Positions 10,451-18,773 of a stretch of 64,000 nt of DNA are shown here, one piece after another (the first letter of the stretch is position 1; each line of letters opens with the position of its first letter). The notes beneath the pieces are model-generated. The model saw nothing but the letters and a program-made list of their open reading frames with translations. It had not been told where the DNA came from and ran no database searches. The DNA lies in assembly GCA_937868185.1 (NCBI GenBank), contig CALMMG010000002.1, positions 1-64,000 of the forward strand. Reading direction: 5' to 3'. This DNA comes from an uncultured Pseudomonadota bacterium. Its GTDB lineage: Bacteria > Desulfobacterota > Desulfobulbia > Desulfobulbales > Desulfurivibrionaceae. The position numbers and the translations under genes are program-made.

Positions 10451-11038
10451 ATGAAAACCACCATCTATCTTATCCGGCATGGCCTGACCGCAGCCAACAA
10501 GGATGATGTTTTTGCCGGCCGCACCCAGGAGCCCCTGCATCCTGAAGGGGTAACTCAGCTAGTGGAGGTTGGTGAAAGGCTTGTCGGGCGAGGCATCAGC
10601 AGGATTTTTTGTGGCCCTTTGGCGCGAACCAGGCAATCGGCAGGGATTGTGGGAGAGTTGCTTGCGGTGCCGGTTGCAGCAGAAGAGGCCTTGACCGAGA
10701 TCAGTATTCCCCATTGGGACGGACTTACCAAGGCGGCGATCCGGTCGAGGTTCGGGCTTGAATATCCGACCTGGCTTGCCGATCCGGCAGGATTTCGTGT
10801 GCCAGGTTGCGAGACTATTGCCGAGGTACAGAATCGGGTCGTGTCTTGTTTGGAGACTATCGTTAGTGGGTATCCTGGCCAGAACCTGCTGGTAGTGAGC
10901 CATTTGATTGTGGTCCGGACGCTGCTTTTGCATTATTTGGGGCGGTCTATTGCGGATTTTCGGGCGATAAAGGTGGGGAATGCTCAGGTAGTGATACTCG
11001 TTAGGGATGATTATGGCGGGACCACAGTTGAATTCTGA
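10451..11038 (+). CDS. Histidine phosphatase family protein (phosphoglycerate mutase-like)
   Basis: A 195-residue branch-1 histidine phosphatase. The phospho-accepting RHG is at residues 9-11 (YLIRHGLTAAN), the second arginine is in FCGPLARTRQSA, the catalytic Glu is in ALTEISIPHWDG, and the second histidine is in LLVVSHLIVVRTLL. The family includes cofactor-dependent phosphoglycerate mutases, CobC (alpha-ribazole phosphatase) and broad phosphatases; size suits the CobC/GpmB group. AAAGG lies seven bases before the ATG. It is divergent from the FG-GAP gene and convergent with pyrD. No cobalamin genes are nearby, so substrate is left open. Confidence 0.85.
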   Translation: MKTTIYLIRHGLTAANKDDVFAGRTQEPLHPEGVTQLVEVGERLVGRGISRIFCGPLARTRQSAGIVGELLAVPVAAEEALTEISIPHWDGLTKAAIRSRFGLEYPTWLADPAGFRVPGCETIAEVQNRVVSCLETIVSGYPGQNLLVVSHLIVVRTLLLHYLGRSIADFRAIKVGNAQVVILVRDDYGGTTVEF

Positions 11039-11091
11039 GGGGTGGCGTATGATTTTTTGAGCCTGTCGAAAGGTGGTCTTGCTTGCAAAAA

Positions 11092-12012
11092 TCAGGGCAG
11101 AATGAGACCGCCAATAACCTCGCTTATCCTGTTCAGTCCGTTGTCCGTCATATAACGGGTCAGCCCTTCGACTATCTCTTGGCTGGCACGGGGATTGACG
11201 AAGTTTGCGGTGCCAACCTCTATGGCTGTGGCGCCCGCCAGGAGAAATTCCAGGGCATCCTCCGTTGTGGTGATGCCGCCGATGCCGATCACTGGAATCT
11301 TCACCGCCTGGGCAACCTGCCAGACCATGCGCAGGGCAATGGGCTTGATCGCCGGGCCGGACAACCCCCCTACGATATTGGCCAGCCTCGGCCTCCGGCT
11401 TTTGACATCAATGGCCATGCCCAGCAGTGTGTTGATTAAGGAAACCGCATGCGCCCCGCCCGCCTCCACGGCCGTGGCGATTTGGGCTATGTCGCTGACA
11501 TTTGGGGAAAGTTTGACAATCACCGGTAGGGAGGTGTGTGCGCACACCGCTCGGGTTACGGCTTCGGCCATGGCCGGATCGGTGCCAAAGGCAACGCCGC
11601 CTTTTTTTACATTGGGGCAGGAGATATTGACCTCCAGGGCGCTAATCCCCTCTATCTCGCTGAGGCGTTGGGCCAAGGTCTGGTACTCTTTCAGGTTGTC
11701 CCCCAGGATATTGACGATCACCCTGGTACCGATCCCCTGCAGATAGGGGATTTTTTCGCTTATAAAGCGGTCAAGTCCTACGTTTTCAAGACCGATGGCA
11801 TTGAGCATGCCTGCTGCCGTTTCCACGATGCGGGGTGGGGGATTTCCACGACGCGGGGCTAGCGAGATTCCCTTAACCACTACGCCGCCGAGGTGGTGGA
11901 GATTGACGTAGGGCTCGAATTCCTTTGCATAGCCAAAGGTGCCGGAGGCGGTGAGCACGGGATTTTTGAAAACGAGGTCGCCGATAGTGACGCGCAAATC
12001 CGGTTGGTTCAT
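11092..12012 (-). CDS. pyrD: Dihydroorotate dehydrogenase, catalytic subunit PyrD (class 1B)
   Basis: FMN enzyme oxidising dihydroorotate to orotate in pyrimidine synthesis; the 1B form passes electrons through PyrK to NAD. The true start is ATG 12010-12012, which overlaps the pyrK stop as ATGA, although the frame is open to 12177. The 306-aa product has the class 1 base cysteine in NISCPNVKKGG, the FMN-phosphate loop GIGGITTTEDALEFLLAGA and the N-terminal TASGTFGYAKEF. The overlap implies translational coupling in the parA-parB-pyrK-pyrD unit. Confidence 0.96.
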   Translation of the reverse strand: MNQPDLRVTIGDLVFKNPVLTASGTFGYAKEFEPYVNLHHLGGVVVKGISLAPRRGNPPPRIVETAAGMLNAIGLENVGLDRFISEKIPYLQGIGTRVIVNILGDNLKEYQTLAQRLSEIEGISALEVNISCPNVKKGGVAFGTDPAMAEAVTRAVCAHTSLPVIVKLSPNVSDIAQIATAVEAGGAHAVSLINTLLGMAIDVKSRRPRLANIVGGLSGPAIKPIALRMVWQVAQAVKIPVIGIGGITTTEDALEFLLAGATAIEVGTANFVNPRASQEIVEGLTRYMTDNGLNRISEVIGGLILP

Positions 12013-12803
12013 AGCCAGGCCACCTCCTCGGCCTTGAAAACCGGACCGTCCTTGCAGACATGAAGGTAGGGGCCGGAAAGATCTGCTCGGGGTATTGCGC
12101 AACCGAGGCAAGCGGAGATTCCGCAGGCCATCATGGTTTCCAGGGAAACTTGACACTCCCAGCCCTGTTTTCGGCATCGACTAACCACGGCCTTCATCAT
12201 CGGGTGCGGACCACAGGTACACACTGTCCAATGGTGGCCGGGTTCAAGGTGCTGAGGGAGAAGTTCGGCCACGAAGCCGTGGTGTCCGAGGCTTCCGTCA
12301 TCGGTGGCAAAATAGGTTTCTGTCACACCGATCTCCATGAAATCGCGGGGTAGGGGGCCGAACTCGTCGGCGGTCCGGGCGCCCAGCAGGACGACACATT
12401 TCGGGGGGGTGCTTGTGCGTAGAATCTCTCGGGCAAGAAAATAGAGGGGAGCAATGCCCATCCCTCCGCCTACCAGGCAGATCGCTTGCTTGCCGGTGAG
12501 ATCAAAGCCGTGGCCCAGCGGGCCGGTCAGATTGACCTTCTGGCCCGGATTCATTGTGGCGAGTCGCCTGGTGCCCTTACCCACAGCCTTATACAGGAGT
12601 TGTACCTGCTCGCTGCCAATGGTCTGGTGAATGGATAGTGGTCGCCGGAGAAGAGGATCGTAGCAGGGGCTGGTCTGGACCATGACAAACTGGCCTGGCC
12701 GGGCGTTGCTTGCGATTTCTGGGGCCTTCAGGGTCAGGCGGAATATTTCCGGCGTGAGTTGTTCCTGTCGGACAATCTCGGCATGTTCTTCATAGTGATT
12801 CAT
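12009..12803 (-). CDS. pyrK: Dihydroorotate dehydrogenase electron-transfer subunit PyrK
   Basis: FAD and [2Fe-2S] subunit that links PyrD's FMN to NAD. The ferredoxin-reductase-like fold shows the FAD motif RRPLSIHQT (53-61), the NAD motif GGGMGIAPLYFLA (112-124) and the late cluster cysteines Cys227, Cys232, Cys235 and Cys250 (C-X4-C-X2-C-X14-C), typical of PyrK. Length 264 aa is normal. It starts 22 bp after parB and overlaps pyrD by four bases. An NAD-linked enzyme fits an anaerobe that does not use quinone-coupled class 2 PyrD. Confidence 0.95.
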   Translation of the reverse strand: MNHYEEHAEIVRQEQLTPEIFRLTLKAPEIASNARPGQFVMVQTSPCYDPLLRRPLSIHQTIGSEQVQLLYKAVGKGTRRLATMNPGQKVNLTGPLGHGFDLTGKQAICLVGGGMGIAPLYFLAREILRTSTPPKCVVLLGARTADEFGPLPRDFMEIGVTETYFATDDGSLGHHGFVAELLPQHLEPGHHWTVCTCGPHPMMKAVVSRCRKQGWECQVSLETMMACGISACLGCAIPRADLSGPYLHVCKDGPVFKAEEVAWL

Positions 12804-12825
12804 AGTAACTATCTGAAATTAATAT

Positions 12826-13722
12826 TTATTTTGTTTTTTCTGCTGGAAGAATGAGCGACAATACCCGCTCGAGATCATCGTGGGAATAGTATTCGATTTC
12901 AATTTTTCCCCGGGTGCCACCTTGGATTATCCGCGCTTTTGTGTCCAGATAATTGATCAGTCCGTTGGCCAACGACTTGCAATAGGATTCCGGCAATTCA
13001 TTTGCCGATTTTTTGAGCTGACGCTTTTCCCCGCCACCAGCCGTGGCCATCTTTTGCTTATGTTTTTTCGCCAGGGCTTCTGCCTGCCGAACTGTAAGTC
13101 CTTGTTCGACAATCTCGTTTCGAACCTCGCGCATGGTTGCTTCATCGCCAACGCTGAGCAGGACTCTGCCATGCCCCATGCTCAAGACGCCACGGACAAG
13201 ATCTTCCTTGGCATAATCGGGGAGCTGGTTGATCCGAAGGGCGTTGGCCACCGTCGATCGCTCCTTGCCAACCCGTTTTGCCACCTCTTCCTGGGTCAGG
13301 TGAAATTCCTTTACCAAGCGGAGGTAGGCTTCTGCCTCTTCCAGGGGGTTGAGATCCTGGCGCTGGATGTTTTCGATGAGTGCCAGTTCAAGACGATCAA
13401 GGGGGGTGACATCTTTTACTAGTACAGGTACCTCGTCAAGCCCTGCCATTTTGGCCGCCCGCCAGCGCCGCTCTCCGGCGATGATCTGGTAGCGGCCCTC
13501 GGCACCATGCTCACACACAACTAGGGGGAGCAAAATACCCTTTTCAAGGATCGAGGCCGAAAGCTGGGCCAGAGCTGTATCATTAATGTCTTTTCGTGGC
13601 TGAGTCGGGTTTGCCTCAATGAAATCGATGGGACACAAAAAGTATTCCCGGCCATCGGAAGCACCGGACGGCAAAAGGGCGTCAAGTCCCTTGCCAAGGG
13701 CCGAGGTTGTTTTTTTAATCAT
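12826..13722 (-). CDS. parB: Chromosome-partition protein ParB
   Basis: CTPase and parS-binding clamp of the chromosomal ParABS system. The N-terminal Arg/Lys-rich segment is followed by the nucleotide-binding GERRWRAAKMAGLDEVPVLV region, the ERSTVANALRINQLP helix-turn-helix that reads parS, and a C-terminal dimer domain. At 298 aa it has the usual chromosomal ParB length. Its ATG overlaps the parA stop by four bases (ATGA). Two candidate binding sites lie about 170-430 bp upstream of parA. Confidence 0.96.
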   Translation of the reverse strand: MIKKTTSALGKGLDALLPSGASDGREYFLCPIDFIEANPTQPRKDINDTALAQLSASILEKGILLPLVVCEHGAEGRYQIIAGERRWRAAKMAGLDEVPVLVKDVTPLDRLELALIENIQRQDLNPLEEAEAYLRLVKEFHLTQEEVAKRVGKERSTVANALRINQLPDYAKEDLVRGVLSMGHGRVLLSVGDEATMREVRNEIVEQGLTVRQAEALAKKHKQKMATAGGGEKRQLKKSANELPESYCKSLANGLINYLDTKARIIQGGTRGKIEIEYYSHDDLERVLSLILPAEKTK

Positions 13723-14531
13723 GACTTAACTCCTTCTTTTGCCGCAACCTTTGGTTGCTTGCGCAAAAACTCTTTGCCGAGTTGCAGGTAGCTGAGCGCC
13801 CCGGTTGAACGCTTGTCGTAAATGATCGCCGCCTGTCCATGGCTGGGGGCCTCGCTGAGACGAATATTGCGTGGAATCACCGTGTCGTAGACCCGGCCCT
13901 GGAAATGATTTTTTACTTCGCTAACGACCTGGTGTGTCAACTTATTTCGGCCATCATACATGGTCAGCAATAGCCCTTCAATGGAAAGGGCTCTGTTGTA
14001 TGAGTTCTTTACCAGCCGGATAGTCCGAACCAATTGGCTCAAGCCCTCAAGGGCAAAATATTCGCATTGCAGCGGGATGAGAACAGTATCCGCTGCGGTG
14101 AGGGCATTGATGGTGAGCAAACCGAGTGATGGCGGGCAGTCGATGAAGATGTAATCATAGTGGTCGCGGACAGAGGCGAGGACATTGGCCAGGTAGCGCT
14201 CTCGTTTCACTGCGGTCATCAGTTCAACTTCAACCCCGATCAGGTCGATGTGTGTTGGGAGAACAGAGAGTTTTTTTAGGCCTGGGGCTGGCTGTATAAC
14301 TTCCGTGGTTTCCGCTTCCCCCATATAGCAATGATAAAGGTGGGTTCCACCGTTGGCGCGGCTGACCCCGAGTCCACTGGAGGTGTTTCCTTGCGGGTCA
14401 GAGTCCACGACCAAGACCTTTTTCCCTAGCATCGATACCGAAGCGGCCAGATTTATCGCAGTGGTCGTTTTCCCCACGCCGCCTTTCTGATTGGCCAGGG
14501 CCACAATCTTCGCGCCATCTCCCATGCTCAA
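13719..14531 (-). CDS. parA: Chromosome-partition ATPase ParA (Soj)
   Basis: Deviant-Walker ATPase that moves ParB-parS complexes over the nucleoid. KGGVGKTT is at residues 16-23, the second motif VDSDPQGNTSSGLG follows, and YIFIDCPPSLGLLTINAL is Walker B. The 270-aa length and lack of an N-terminal helix-turn-helix mark it as a chromosomal (small) ParA rather than a plasmid type Ia protein. The start could be the first ATG or the third codon (ATG, MGDG). It is first in the parA-parB-pyrK-pyrD unit. Confidence 0.96.
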   Translation of the reverse strand: MSMGDGAKIVALANQKGGVGKTTTAINLAASVSMLGKKVLVVDSDPQGNTSSGLGVSRANGGTHLYHCYMGEAETTEVIQPAPGLKKLSVLPTHIDLIGVEVELMTAVKRERYLANVLASVRDHYDYIFIDCPPSLGLLTINALTAADTVLIPLQCEYFALEGLSQLVRTIRLVKNSYNRALSIEGLLLTMYDGRNKLTHQVVSEVKNHFQGRVYDTVIPRNIRLSEAPSHGQAAIIYDKRSTGALSYLQLGKEFLRKQPKVAAKEGVKS

Positions 14532-14699
14532 AAAACCTCCACCGGGTGTTTGTTTCTAGCCGAATTTTGCCAGATTTTTTGTTGCGGGCCTGTGGGTGGG
14601 CCAAAAGAATGGGCCGGTCACCACATTGAGAGCCATACTAACATACTCTGTATTGGGAGGTCCATTTTTTTTACAGAGGCAGGAGGCAATTTTAGTTGT

Positions 14700-14715
14700 T
14701 GTTCCACGTGAAACA
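14700..14715 (+). promoter_or_regulatory. parS: parS centromere site 1
   Basis: TGTTCCACGTGAAACA differs by one base from the widely conserved parS TGTTTCACGTGAAACA and keeps its CACGTG core. Its location next to parAB supports function as a ParB loading site. Confidence 0.9.
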
Positions 14716-14939
14716 TCCGCCTATTTCTTCTTTAATTCTGTGTAGTTGTGCTGATAAATGCGAGGTGGCCAGCAGATTTCATATTGGGCGGATTATGGAT
14801 TTTCCGGCCAGGAGTAGATATTCTTTTGGTTGTGTTTCAAGGGGGAAGAGGGAAGTTTTGCTCATACTTGTTGTGGTGCAAGCTTTGGCAGGAATTATAC
14901 TTTCGGCATTATGGTGACAATGAGGGAGTGGTAAGTGGA

Positions 14940-14955
14940 TGTTTCACGTGGAACA
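14940..14955 (-). promoter_or_regulatory. parS: parS centromere site 2 (inverted)
   Basis: TGTTTCACGTGGAACA is the exact reverse complement of site 1, 224 bp away. The symmetry extends outward: 14935-14960 is a 26-bp near-palindrome beginning GTGGATGTT and ending AACATCCAC. Confidence 0.9.
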
Positions 14956-14977
14956 TCCACCAATTTTCGTTTTAATT

Positions 14978-16126
14978 TTAGTTGGTTATGAGGGCAATGA
15001 CCAGTTCGGTGGTACGTTTCATGTCCCGTAGGTCAATGGACTCTTCGGTGCTATGCACATGGTCCATGCCGATCCCTATTATGGCGGTTTGCAATCCATT
15101 CTTGTTGAAAATGTTGGCGTCGCTGCCGCCACCTGCACGCTCATAACGGATTTCCCGTTGGAGACGGGTGGCCGCCTTGTCAACCCGTCGGATGACAGAG
15201 GCGTGGCGGTCAATATGCATGGCTGGGTATTCTTGGGTAAGGTGAAAATCAAGGAGGGGGCGGACACTTGCTCCTAACTGCGCGCCAGGATCCGGTGACC
15301 ATTTGTCAATGACAGATTGGGCTGCATCCCTAACCTGCTGGGAAAAAATCGCCAGTTTTTCTGCTGAGTGGCTTCGGATTTCTCCTTCCACCAGGACGCT
15401 TTCGGGAATAATGTTGGTCGCTTTACCGCCAGTAATGCGACCAACATTGGCGGTGCTTTCTTCGTCAAGACGTCCCAACGGTAGATCGGCAAGGCAACGG
15501 GCGGCGAGCTGGATGGCGTTGATCCCTCTTTCCGGGTGCAGGCCGGCATGCGCTGCTGCGCCGGTGATGGTGAAGTGGAAATGATTCGCGGCCGGGGCAC
15601 CGGTAATAAGGAGGTCCACGCCGCTGCTGTCTAAGGCATACCCCTCCCTGGCGCGCAGCAGGGAGATGTCGAGAGCCTTGGCGCCACGGAGGCCAATTTC
15701 TTCGCAGGTAGTGAAAACGAGATCAAAAGGTGGGTGTGAAAGGCGCGCTTCTTTGATGGTTCGGACGGCTTCAATGAGGATGGCTATGCCTGCCTTATCG
15801 TCCCCACCAAGGATAGTCTCGCCTGCACTGGAAAACCGGGATCCCTCCCGTACGACCGTGACGCCTCGGGAAGGTTCCACGGTGTCCAGGTGACAATTGA
15901 AAAAGATTGGTTCCCCGGGAAGGTTGCCGGGGAAAAGGATGACCAGATTATTGGAATCGGAACCGGTGGTGCGGGCCGAATCATCCTCGGTAATAACGGC
16001 TTCTGGAAACTCTTGTGCGAAAAGATCCTTGAGAAACATGGCTAGTCTGGCTTCTTCGCCGGAGGGACTCTCAATGGTACACATGGCGGTGAAAACCTTG
16101 GCAAGGCGTTCGTTGTTGATATTCAT
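14978..16126 (-). CDS. M20-family metallopeptidase, peptidase T-like
   Basis: Di-zinc aminopeptidase or deacylase of the M20 family, closest in style to PepT/YqjE. Visible ligands: FNCHLDTVEP (His/Asp), GGDDKAGIA (bridging Asp), TTCEEIGLRGA (catalytic Glu and metal Glu), ALDSSG (Asp) and HVHSTEESID (last His). The dimerisation domain contains GAAAHAGLHPERGINAI. The frame is open to 16153, but ATG at 16126 has AGAGGTG just upstream and gives a normal N terminus (382 aa). No signal peptide, so cytoplasmic. Substrate is probably a small peptide; exact specificity is unknown. Confidence 0.85.
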   Translation of the reverse strand: MNINNERLAKVFTAMCTIESPSGEEARLAMFLKDLFAQEFPEAVITEDDSARTTGSDSNNLVILFPGNLPGEPIFFNCHLDTVEPSRGVTVVREGSRFSSAGETILGGDDKAGIAILIEAVRTIKEARLSHPPFDLVFTTCEEIGLRGAKALDISLLRAREGYALDSSGVDLLITGAPAANHFHFTITGAAAHAGLHPERGINAIQLAARCLADLPLGRLDEESTANVGRITGGKATNIIPESVLVEGEIRSHSAEKLAIFSQQVRDAAQSVIDKWSPDPGAQLGASVRPLLDFHLTQEYPAMHIDRHASVIRRVDKAATRLQREIRYERAGGGSDANIFNKNGLQTAIIGIGMDHVHSTEESIDLRDMKRTTELVIALITN

Positions 16127-16424
16127 ACACGCACCTCTGTTTATTTGTTGCATCAGCTAATGAAATTACACTATGTTAGTAATTGTTCTCATAAGTATGC
16201 CGCCAATAACAATGTGTAATTGGTGTGGGCAAGAGCTATTATGGTTAAGAGATTAAGAATAATGTACAAGCCGCGACCAGGCGAGGAAATTATCTCAGAA
16301 AACCAAGGTAGAGGGCGGAAGTTGGCTCAACTTCGGTGGGACATGGCTGACGCAAATTATCTGGCAAGATGAACGTCTCGTCTTGCAAAACATAACCGTT
16401 CAAAAAGAGACTGGAGGTGGCAGG

Positions 16425-16574
16425 ATGGCAATATTTAAATGTGAAAAATGCGGGGCAACCAAAGAGGGTAGGTGTAAACCCAAAAAATGCACCGATTGCG
16501 GCGGCAACGACTGTATGATCAAAAAAGAGGAAAAAGGTTCGGGTTGCGGCTGCGGCTGCAAGGCAAAAAAATAA
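16425..16574 (+). CDS. RCKP-type rubredoxin-like small protein
   Basis: A 49-residue cytoplasmic protein. MAIFKCEKCGATKEGRCKPK is followed by CTDCGG, giving two CxxC pairs like a rubredoxin or zinc ribbon with the named RCKP signature. The tail is CGCGCKAKK, with extra cysteines. GGAGGTGGCAGG directly before the ATG at 16425 decides the start over the in-frame ATG at 16383. It probably binds one iron or zinc and may carry electrons. It has its own terminator and is followed by the RACo-like gene. Whether it serves that activator is inference. Confidence 0.8.
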   Translation: MAIFKCEKCGATKEGRCKPKKCTDCGGNDCMIKKEEKGSGCGCGCKAKK

Positions 16575-16599
16575 CCACGCGTTAAGACCGTGTTCTGTG

Positions 16600-16633
16600 A
16601 AGGCTTCCGTTGATGATACGGAAGCCTTTTTTT
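16600..16633 (+). terminator. Intrinsic terminator after the rubredoxin-like gene
   Basis: An 11-bp stem, AAGGCTTCCGT with its complement ACGGAAGCCTT, a 7-nt loop and a run of seven T. It lies 25 bp after the stop codon. Confidence 0.9.
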
Positions 16634-16784
16634 GTTTGCAGGAATTGTGCAAAGCCAATGGTGCGAAAACGGGCATTGCGGTGGGCTGCGCCCACGTTAT
16701 AAGATACAAGAGAGATCGGGCACAACCGCGAGATGCGGATGTGTCGCAGGCAGGGAAAAATGGCCAAGCAAAGGGGACAAGAAG

Positions 16785-18773
16785 ATGAGTGAGGCAGACA
16801 AACAGGCGACCCACATCATCGTTTTTGAGCCCAGCGGCAGAAAGGTGCAGGCTGAGGCAGGCATGTCGATCATTAAGGCTGCCCGCGAGGCAGGCATCCA
16901 TATCAATGCTTCCTGCGGCGGTAGCGGGGTGTGTGGCAAATGCAAGGTCATCATTGAAAAGGGTACGGTTGAAGGAGGGTTGAGCGAAAAATTCAGCACT
17001 CCGGAGAGAGCGGCCGGATATCGGCAAGCATGCATGGCAACAATTAGCGGAGCTGCTGTCATCCGGGTGCCGGAATCATCCGGCCTGAAAAGTGGAGGTT
17101 TAGGCACCGCTGTCCCGCTGAGGCATCGCGCCAGGATGCATGTGTATGACATCGAGGAACTTCGGGAGCAGGGTATTTTTGTCCCGCCAGTGGTGAAAAT
17201 CTGTCTGGAGATTCCTCCACCTTCAGCCCAGGACAATATGGCAGATGCCGGGCGGGTTATTCATTTGCTTAGTAGCAAGTACGATGAGCACCGAGTGGTG
17301 TTCAACCTGGCGGTATTGCGTAAGTTGCGTAAGGCTCTGCGGGAAGACAGTTTTCGCATCACCGTTACCTGTGCGCGCCCGGTAAACACCTCGGGCAAAT
17401 CCTATCTTACCAACATTCAAGGTGGAGACTGGTCTCAGCGTAGTTTCGGTCTTGCCTTTGACATTGGGACCACCTCGGTCTACGGTGTGTTGGTGGACCT
17501 GAGTTCTGGAAAGGTTTTGGCCCGCGCTGGGGAATACAACGGCCAGTTGGGGTATGGCGAGGATGTGATCTCCAGGATTATCGTCGCGGAAAAAAAGGAA
17601 GGGTTGGACAAGATGCAGGAGTTGGTGGTGGGGACCATTAACAGTATCCTCGATACCCTGCTGTCCATGGCCAAGCCTGTGGATAACGGGGGAAAAGGCA
17701 GCATCAGCCGCGAGGAGATTACTTCCATCACTCTGGCGGGGAATACCACCATGACCCATTTGCTCTTAGGGCTTGAGCCGGACAACATCCGCCGTGCCCC
17801 CTATGTCCCGGTCACCACCTTCCTGCCGCCCATTCGGGCCACCGATCTGGGGATCAATTTGCAGCATTCCGCTGTGGCCTTGGTCTACCCTTCCATCTCC
17901 AGTTATGTGGGGGGCGATATTGTCGCTGGGGTCATGGGTTCGGGCATGTACCGTACCGAACTGATCACTCTCTACATCGATATCGGCACCAACGCGGAGA
18001 TTGTCGTGGGGAATCGGGAATGGCTGGTGTGCGCGGCTTGCTCAGCCGGCCCGGCTTTTGAAGGGGGTGGCATCACCCACGGGATGCGGGCAGCGCTGGG
18101 CGCCATCGAGGATTTCAGCCTCAACCCCCAGACCCTTGAGCCGATGAATATCACTCTGGGCAATAAACCGCCGGTGGGAATCTGCGGCTCGGGTTTGTTG
18201 GCCATCATCGCCACCCTTTTTGAACATGGGGTTGTCGGCAGAAGCGGGAAATTTCGCCGGGATCTTGCCACGGAGCGAATCCGCGAAGGGCGTAGCGGCT
18301 ATGAATATGTCCTGGTTTGGAAAGAGGAGGCGGGAGTCGAACACGATATCGTCATCAATGAGGTGGATATCGAAAATTTCATCCGGGCCAAGGCGGCGAT
18401 CTATGCCGGGATCACAACCCTGGTGGAACAGGTGGGACTGGCCATCACCGATATCGAGCAGGTAATCCTGGCAGGAGCTTTTGGCAGCTATATCGACCTG
18501 GATTCGGCCATGACCGTTGGGCTGTTGCCGCAGGTGGACGCCAATCGAGTGCTTTATGTGGGGAACGGCTCACTCATGGGCGCTTGGATGAGCGAGATGA
18601 GCAACCATATCAGGCAGGATGTGGTGGAGGTGGTGCGGAAGATGACCAGCTTCGAACTTTCGGAGTTGGCGTATTTCCAGGAGCAGTACATTGCTTCACA
18701 CTTCCTGCCCCACACGGATATTAGTCTCTTTCCCCGCGTGGCAGAGCGGCTTGCGGTGACTCGCGAGGACTAA
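16785..18773 (+). CDS. RACo-like ferredoxin-ASKHA corrinoid activation protein
   Basis: Two-part protein of the reductive activator of corrinoid proteins family, which uses ATP and low-potential electrons to re-reduce cob(II)alamin to cob(I)alamin. The N-terminal plant-type [2Fe-2S] ferredoxin has cysteines at 44, 50, 53 and 83. The C-terminal half is an ASKHA ATPase: phosphate-1 loop AFDIGTTSVYGVLVD, second loop YIDIGTNAEIVVG, adenosine motif GICGSGLLAI, and the conserved VILAGAFGSYIDL. AAGGGGA before ATG 16785 sets the start (662 aa), although the frame is open from 16632. No corrinoid methyltransferase or acetyl-CoA synthase gene is in the window, so its client is unknown. Its 3' end overlaps the convergent ferredoxin gene by four bases. 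Confidence 0.88.
   Translation: MSEADKQATHIIVFEPSGRKVQAEAGMSIIKAAREAGIHINASCGGSGVCGKCKVIIEKGTVEGGLSEKFSTPERAAGYRQACMATISGAAVIRVPESSGLKSGGLGTAVPLRHRARMHVYDIEELREQGIFVPPVVKICLEIPPPSAQDNMADAGRVIHLLSSKYDEHRVVFNLAVLRKLRKALREDSFRITVTCARPVNTSGKSYLTNIQGGDWSQRSFGLAFDIGTTSVYGVLVDLSSGKVLARAGEYNGQLGYGEDVISRIIVAEKKEGLDKMQELVVGTINSILDTLLSMAKPVDNGGKGSISREEITSITLAGNTTMTHLLLGLEPDNIRRAPYVPVTTFLPPIRATDLGINLQHSAVALVYPSISSYVGGDIVAGVMGSGMYRTELITLYIDIGTNAEIVVGNREWLVCAACSAGPAFEGGGITHGMRAALGAIEDFSLNPQTLEPMNITLGNKPPVGICGSGLLAIIATLFEHGVVGRSGKFRRDLATERIREGRSGYEYVLVWKEEAGVEHDIVINEVDIENFIRAKAAIYAGITTLVEQVGLAITDIEQVILAGAFGSYIDLDSAMTVGLLPQVDANRVLYVGNGSLMGAWMSEMSNHIRQDVVEVVRKMTSFELSELAYFQEQYIASHFLPHTDISLFPRVAERLAVTRED

Larger units (their letters stand above)
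14532..14977. other. Intergenic partition region upstream of parA
   Basis: About 450 bp without a convincing gene. It holds two parS sites and a T/A-rich stretch (TCCATTTTTTTTACAGAGG) near parA. Short open frames on the plus strand (14696-14917, 14748-14975) have no family resemblance or good ribosome-binding site and one runs through a parS, so I do not call them. I see no cluster of DnaA boxes that would mark oriC inside the window. Confidence 0.6.

Noticed and set aside
14696..14975. Two overlapping plus-strand open frames in the parS region
   Set aside because: One runs through parS site 2, and neither has a good start or resemblance.
16241..16372. Small open frame of 43 codons (MVKRLRIMYKPRPGEE...) before the rubredoxin-like gene
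   Set aside because: Weak ribosome-binding site, no family match and no conservation evidence available here; the 298-bp gap 16127-16424 is otherwise featureless.
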